Assembly: GCA_021790335.1 (NCBI GenBank)
Contig: JAJYEE010000016.1
Location: 1 to 59,714 of the forward strand
DNA length: 59,714 bases
Direction of reading: 5' to 3'
Origin: Pseudomonadota bacterium
GTDB taxonomy: Bacteria > Pseudomonadota > Gammaproteobacteria > Acidiferrobacterales > UBA6901
Part shown: piece by piece, positions 56,882 to 59,714 of the stretch
Layout of the letters: each line of letters begins with the position of its first letter
How positions within the stretch are numbered: position 1 is the stretch's first letter
Notes under the pieces: model-generated
What the model was told of the DNA's origin: nothing
Database searches by the model: none
The model's input: only the letters and a program-made list of their open reading frames with translations
Program-made: the position numbers and the translations under genes

Positions 56882-58345
56882 CTATAGCGGAAATCCGATC
56901 ATCTTCAGCCATATCGGCTGCACAAGAAGAACGTAGACATTGGCGATGATCGTCAGGGGTGTGCCGAATTTGACTGCGTCCCAACCGGAAGTTCCTGATG
57001 CACTCCATGCGATCAAAAACGCTGTAATGGAAATCGGCAGGAAGAATGCATATTGCATGCAATTGATGATTATCAGAGAAAATGGCAGTACGTGTACGTG
57101 CAGCACCTTGGCCAGTCCGACGGCCAGCGGTACGAATGCTGCGCCCGCGGCTACGGCGCTGACGATTCCGGCGCGGGGGATGTGGAAACTGAATACCAGC
57201 AGAAACAGCACCGCCAGGATCGGCAGGCCGGTGTCTTTGAAAGGGCTGACTACTCCGTGCGCCAGCCAGGTGACAGTTCCTGCAGCATAAAGCGCCGTGC
57301 CGAGGGAAATCGCACCGCCCAGCAGCATGAGCACATCCCAGAGCATGTACTTGCCGATGTTGTCGTATTTGATGCCGCTCCATGGCACGAACATCAGCGA
57401 TGCGGCCAGCAGAGCCGTCATTCCGGGTTTAAGCCAGCCTGTGATCCACAGGGTCATTCCGATGGCGAGACAAATCAATGTCCACATTTCGGGCCACGTG
57501 ATGATGCCGAGCTCCTTCTTCATGGTTGCCATTCCCGCCTCAAGGCCGGGTATGTCCAGGTGTTGCAGCTTGAAGTAGCGGATCACATAGATGTACAGGA
57601 TTGGCAGCAAGCCCCACAATGGAAGATTAAGCCAGAACCAGTGAGCCCACGAAATGTTTATATGCTGCGTGGTCCTGAGATATGCGGCCAGTATCAGATT
57701 GGGAAACGCGCTCGTCAGCATCAGTGGACCGATGAACAGAGGGACAAGACCCGCTATCAGATACAGCACTGCGGTGTTTATCCTCTTCACCTCGGGTAGG
57801 TGCTCCTTTCCTTCCGTGAAGGACGAAATGCCCTTGCACATGGGCAGGAACAGGGCGCTTTCATTGACGACCGGCAGAAAGGGCTGCGTGGCCACTTCGG
57901 CGAGCATGAGCCCGAGCAGAACCCGGGTCACCCGGTTCGATCTCATCGTGGACGCCACCGTGCAGGTGACCCTTCTGCCAAGCGGAGTGCCCATCATGAC
58001 CGCGGCTATGGTGAAGGCGCCGGCGGCGAGAAAAAAAATGTCCGTGTTGAAGGCCTTGAAAGCGACGGGAACCTTGGTGTGGGCGAACACCACCAGCAAC
58101 AGGGGAGAGGCCAGGCCGACGACTGCTTTCGGCAGGGCACTGGTGACCATGCATACGATGAACCACAGAAACACACCGAGCACTGTCTGACCTTCAGGAT
58201 TCAGGCCGGGTATCCTTGGTCCGAGATGCAGTCCGAACAGGACCGCGAAGGCGATGACCAGCCCCGCGATCTGTCTTGTCCTGGTGCTGGATGCGGCGGC
58301 GGCCTCGGCCGCCGGTGGCGTGATATTGGCTGATGCAGTTTCCAT
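56882..58345 (-). CDS. DASS/SLC13-type anion transporter
   Basis: A 487-residue inner-membrane protein with about 11-12 helices in two similar halves. TDIFFLAAGAFTIAAVMMGTPLGRRV and DVLMLLGGAISLGTALYAAGTVTWLA are the paired re-entrant segments of the divalent anion:Na+ symporter family (2-oxoglutarate/malate translocator-like). At the place of the canonical Ser-Asn-Thr substrate motif I read VVNESALFLP (159-168), and the second copy is not obvious, so the substrate may not be a usual dicarboxylate. It precedes the DUF3604 gene in the same operon. A Crp-type inverted repeat lies about 106 bases upstream of its start. Confidence 0.78.
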   Translation of the reverse strand: METASANITPPAAEAAAASSTRTRQIAGLVIAFAVLFGLHLGPRIPGLNPEGQTVLGVFLWFIVCMVTSALPKAVVGLASPLLLVVFAHTKVPVAFKAFNTDIFFLAAGAFTIAAVMMGTPLGRRVTCTVASTMRSNRVTRVLLGLMLAEVATQPFLPVVNESALFLPMCKGISSFTEGKEHLPEVKRINTAVLYLIAGLVPLFIGPLMLTSAFPNLILAAYLRTTQHINISWAHWFWLNLPLWGLLPILYIYVIRYFKLQHLDIPGLEAGMATMKKELGIITWPEMWTLICLAIGMTLWITGWLKPGMTALLAASLMFVPWSGIKYDNIGKYMLWDVLMLLGGAISLGTALYAAGTVTWLAHGVVSPFKDTGLPILAVLFLLVFSFHIPRAGIVSAVAAGAAFVPLAVGLAKVLHVHVLPFSLIIINCMQYAFFLPISITAFLIAWSASGTSGWDAVKFGTPLTIIANVYVLLVQPIWLKMIGFPL

Positions 58346-58450
58346 TCCAGGCTCCCGTATAGAGTGTGATATCGATGGATTGCGCCGAACGACCTATCCT
58401 ATACCCACATCAGGATCTCGAATGAGAATACATAAAGGTTGGAACATGGT

Positions 58451-58468
58451 ATGTCAGGGGCGTGACAT
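58451..58468. promoter_or_regulatory. Crp/Fnr-family operator candidate
   Basis: ATGTCA-GGGGCG-TGACAT is a perfect inverted repeat with a 6-base centre, the geometry of Crp/Fnr-family sites, and close to the CooA site TGTCA-N6-CGACA. If the -10 at 58403-58398 is real, the site is centred about 69 bases before the transporter transcript start, a normal activator position. Confidence 0.6.
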
Positions 58469-58710
58469 CAAATCATTTTTGTTGACTGAGTCCTGTGGTG
58501 CCTGGGCCTTTGTGCAGCCCCGTATCGCATCAGAGGTGAAAGAGGGCGGAGCGATCCGCAACGCCGACTGGCATGGTCCACAGTCCGGTGGCTGAGGTCG
58601 CGTCCGGCGGGGTGCGGCGACGGAGGGGGCGTGGTACCGTCCGGCCAATTTTAATGAATGTGAATATTTTGCTATTGCGGCCATTGATGTTGTATCGCAG
58701 ACGGGTAGCT

Positions 58711-58722
58711 ATGTCGCGACAT
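58711..58722. promoter_or_regulatory. 12-bp perfect palindrome, possible second operator
   Basis: ATGTCGCGACAT is fully self-complementary and shares the half-site ATGTC/GACAT with 58451-58468, but with a shorter centre. It lies about 275 bases before the regulator gene. Confidence 0.4.
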
Positions 58723-58996
58723 CGCGAAAGATACCCAATGCGTGATCATAACTGCCTGATTCCATGGAGCGCCAGTTCGAGCCTTGCGGGGAGGATCGCG
58801 GATGGCGGGAGCTGTCTGCAATGCTGCGCCGCATGGCGATGTGGGCAGTAGATCCGCAAAACTTAGGGACAATTGCGATGCGGGATATATATGGTATCAG
58901 ACGAGTGGTGCCGCTGCCGAATGTCACGCAGGCGACATTTTTTGTAGAATGGCTGGTCAATACTGAACCGGATGCAGTACCGGAAGAGGTGCCACA

Positions 58997-59713
58997 ATGC
59001 TCGAAGGCTTTGATTCGCCATGCGCGACCACCGATCCCGTATTTACGGCGCCGTCCGATATCTTTTCCAAGTTCAGTCCGAACGAGTTCTCCGACCTGCT
59101 GGCCATCGGTACGGTACGCAATTATGAGAAGGGCGAGTTCATCTACCATGCAGGTGATCCGGGCATGAATGTCCATTTTCTGCGCAGCGGAAGAGTCAAG
59201 ATCTATCAGAATTCGACGCTGGGCAGAGAAGTGATTCTGTGGTTCTGCTTCCCTGGGGAGATTTTCGGGCTGACCGAGGTCGTTCATAGCGCGGGCCGGG
59301 CCGTGAACGCGCAGACCTGTGAGCGGGCCGAAGTCCTGTGCATCGCGCGCTCACAATTCAAGGATTATCTCGCGACCCACAGCGGAGCGTCCTTCGTCAT
59401 TATGCAGGCACTTGCGTGCCGCATGCGCGTGCTGGGCGACATGCTGGTGAACCTGATCGATGACGATGTAAATAGCCGAATCGTCAAGCTGATGCTGCGG
59501 CTCAGCGCTTGTCACGGAACCCGAGTTGGCAATGAAGTTCACCTCAATATCCGCATGACCCATCAGGAGATTGCCGACATGGTCGGCACTGCCCGCCAGA
59601 CGGTCACTAAGGTACTGAGCGAGCTGAAGCTCCGTGGTCTGCTCAGCATTGAGAATCACCGCATCCGCATCCGCAGCCAGGAACTGCTGAACGAGCATTC
59701 ACGCAGCTCTTGA
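58997..59713 (+). CDS. Crp/Fnr-family transcriptional regulator
   Basis: A 238-residue regulator. The N-terminal cyclic-nucleotide-binding-like beta barrel has YEKGEFIYHAGDPGMNVHFL and FCFPGEIFGLTEVV. The long dimer helix follows near 140-160, and the winged HTH is at about 187-211 (MTHQEIADMVGTARQTVTKVL). The recognition helix resembles that of Crp more than Fnr, and no N-terminal cluster of four cysteines is seen, so it is not a classical oxygen-sensing Fnr. The effector is unknown. It is divergent from the transporter/DUF3604 operon and is the best candidate to bind the dyads between them. GAGG lies about 10 bases before the ATG; the stop codon ends one base before the window end. Confidence 0.88.
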   Translation: MLEGFDSPCATTDPVFTAPSDIFSKFSPNEFSDLLAIGTVRNYEKGEFIYHAGDPGMNVHFLRSGRVKIYQNSTLGREVILWFCFPGEIFGLTEVVHSAGRAVNAQTCERAEVLCIARSQFKDYLATHSGASFVIMQALACRMRVLGDMLVNLIDDDVNSRIVKLMLRLSACHGTRVGNEVHLNIRMTHQEIADMVGTARQTVTKVLSELKLRGLLSIENHRIRIRSQELLNEHSRSS

Positions 59714-59714
59714 A

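Larger units (their letters stand above)
58346..58996. other. Divergent control region between transporter and Crp-type regulator
   Basis: Some 650 bases between divergent genes. It holds two dyad-symmetric sites (58451-58468 and 58711-58722) and a possible minus-strand -10 (TATAGG, 58403-58398). A 134-codon frame from 58764 overlaps the regulator in another phase and has no support. Confidence 0.6.

Noticed and set aside
58764-59168. A 134-codon frame upstream of and overlapping the Crp-type gene
   Set aside because: It runs 170 bases into the regulator out of phase, and the overlapping part has no protein-like pattern.
1-59714. tRNA, rRNA, tmRNA or CRISPR arrays
   Set aside because: No cloverleaf-like T-arm sequences, rRNA segments or regularly spaced repeats were seen in any gap; a covariance-model scan would be the decisive test.

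Overview
The window looks like a chromosomal piece of a GC-rich gammaproteobacterium. The evidence is gene order: nadB divergent from rpoE-rseA-rseB, then lepA-lepB-DUF4845-rnc-era-recO-pdxJ-acpS, a compact sdhCDAB-sdhE operon, and opgHG. I cannot name a species. The sulfur- or iron-oxidising Acidiferrobacter-like lineages are a guess only.

Bases 1-22900 are an envelope/exopolysaccharide region. They hold a decayed glycosyltransferase, a secreted polysaccharide-lyase-like protein, an ATP-grasp enzyme, an O-antigen-ligase-type polymerase, a YdcF/DUF218 membrane protein, a glycosyltransferase and a BioF2-like acyltransferase. An insertion-sequence scar zone (9180-12170) follows: an IS630-type transposase tail, an ISL3-type element with an 8-bp target duplication, and an IS1380/IS4-type element with a 5-bp duplication and an internal deletion. 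All three transposases are dead. After a J-domain/BamE-like protein comes a five-gene export operon of the exosortase (XrtA/PEP-CTERM)-associated type: export lipoprotein, chain-length protein, BY-kinase-like protein, outer-membrane barrel and ATPase. Sugar-nucleotide genes then provide UDP-uronic or UDP-HexNAc-uronic acids. No exosortase, PrsK or PrsR is visible in the window, and the kinase homologue has lost its Walker A lysine.

Bases 22979-39596 are core metabolism: succinate dehydrogenase with its flavinylation factor, L-aspartate oxidase, the envelope-stress sigma factor with its regulators (a good sigma-E promoter precedes rpoE), then translation, RNA and cofactor genes. A YggX protein, an A-type Fe-S carrier-like protein and a second ATP-grasp enzyme overlapping it close this part.

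Bases 39547-48252 are the potassium-stress system: a likely KdpE operator, a 32-residue membrane peptide, kdpFABC, a 462-bp gap and kdpDE. pgpA follows. A roughly 1-kb leader with strong hairpins precedes opgH-opgG. This pair is in the reverse of the usual order, and OpgG is a predicted lipoprotein with an added coiled coil.

The right end (54444-59713) is the most self-contained little-described unit. It has a DASS/SLC13-type transporter and a DUF3604 PHP-like putative metallohydrolase in one operon, divergent from a Crp-family regulator, with a Crp-type inverted repeat (ATGTCA-N6-TGACAT) in front of the transporter. I saw no rRNA, tRNA or CRISPR.
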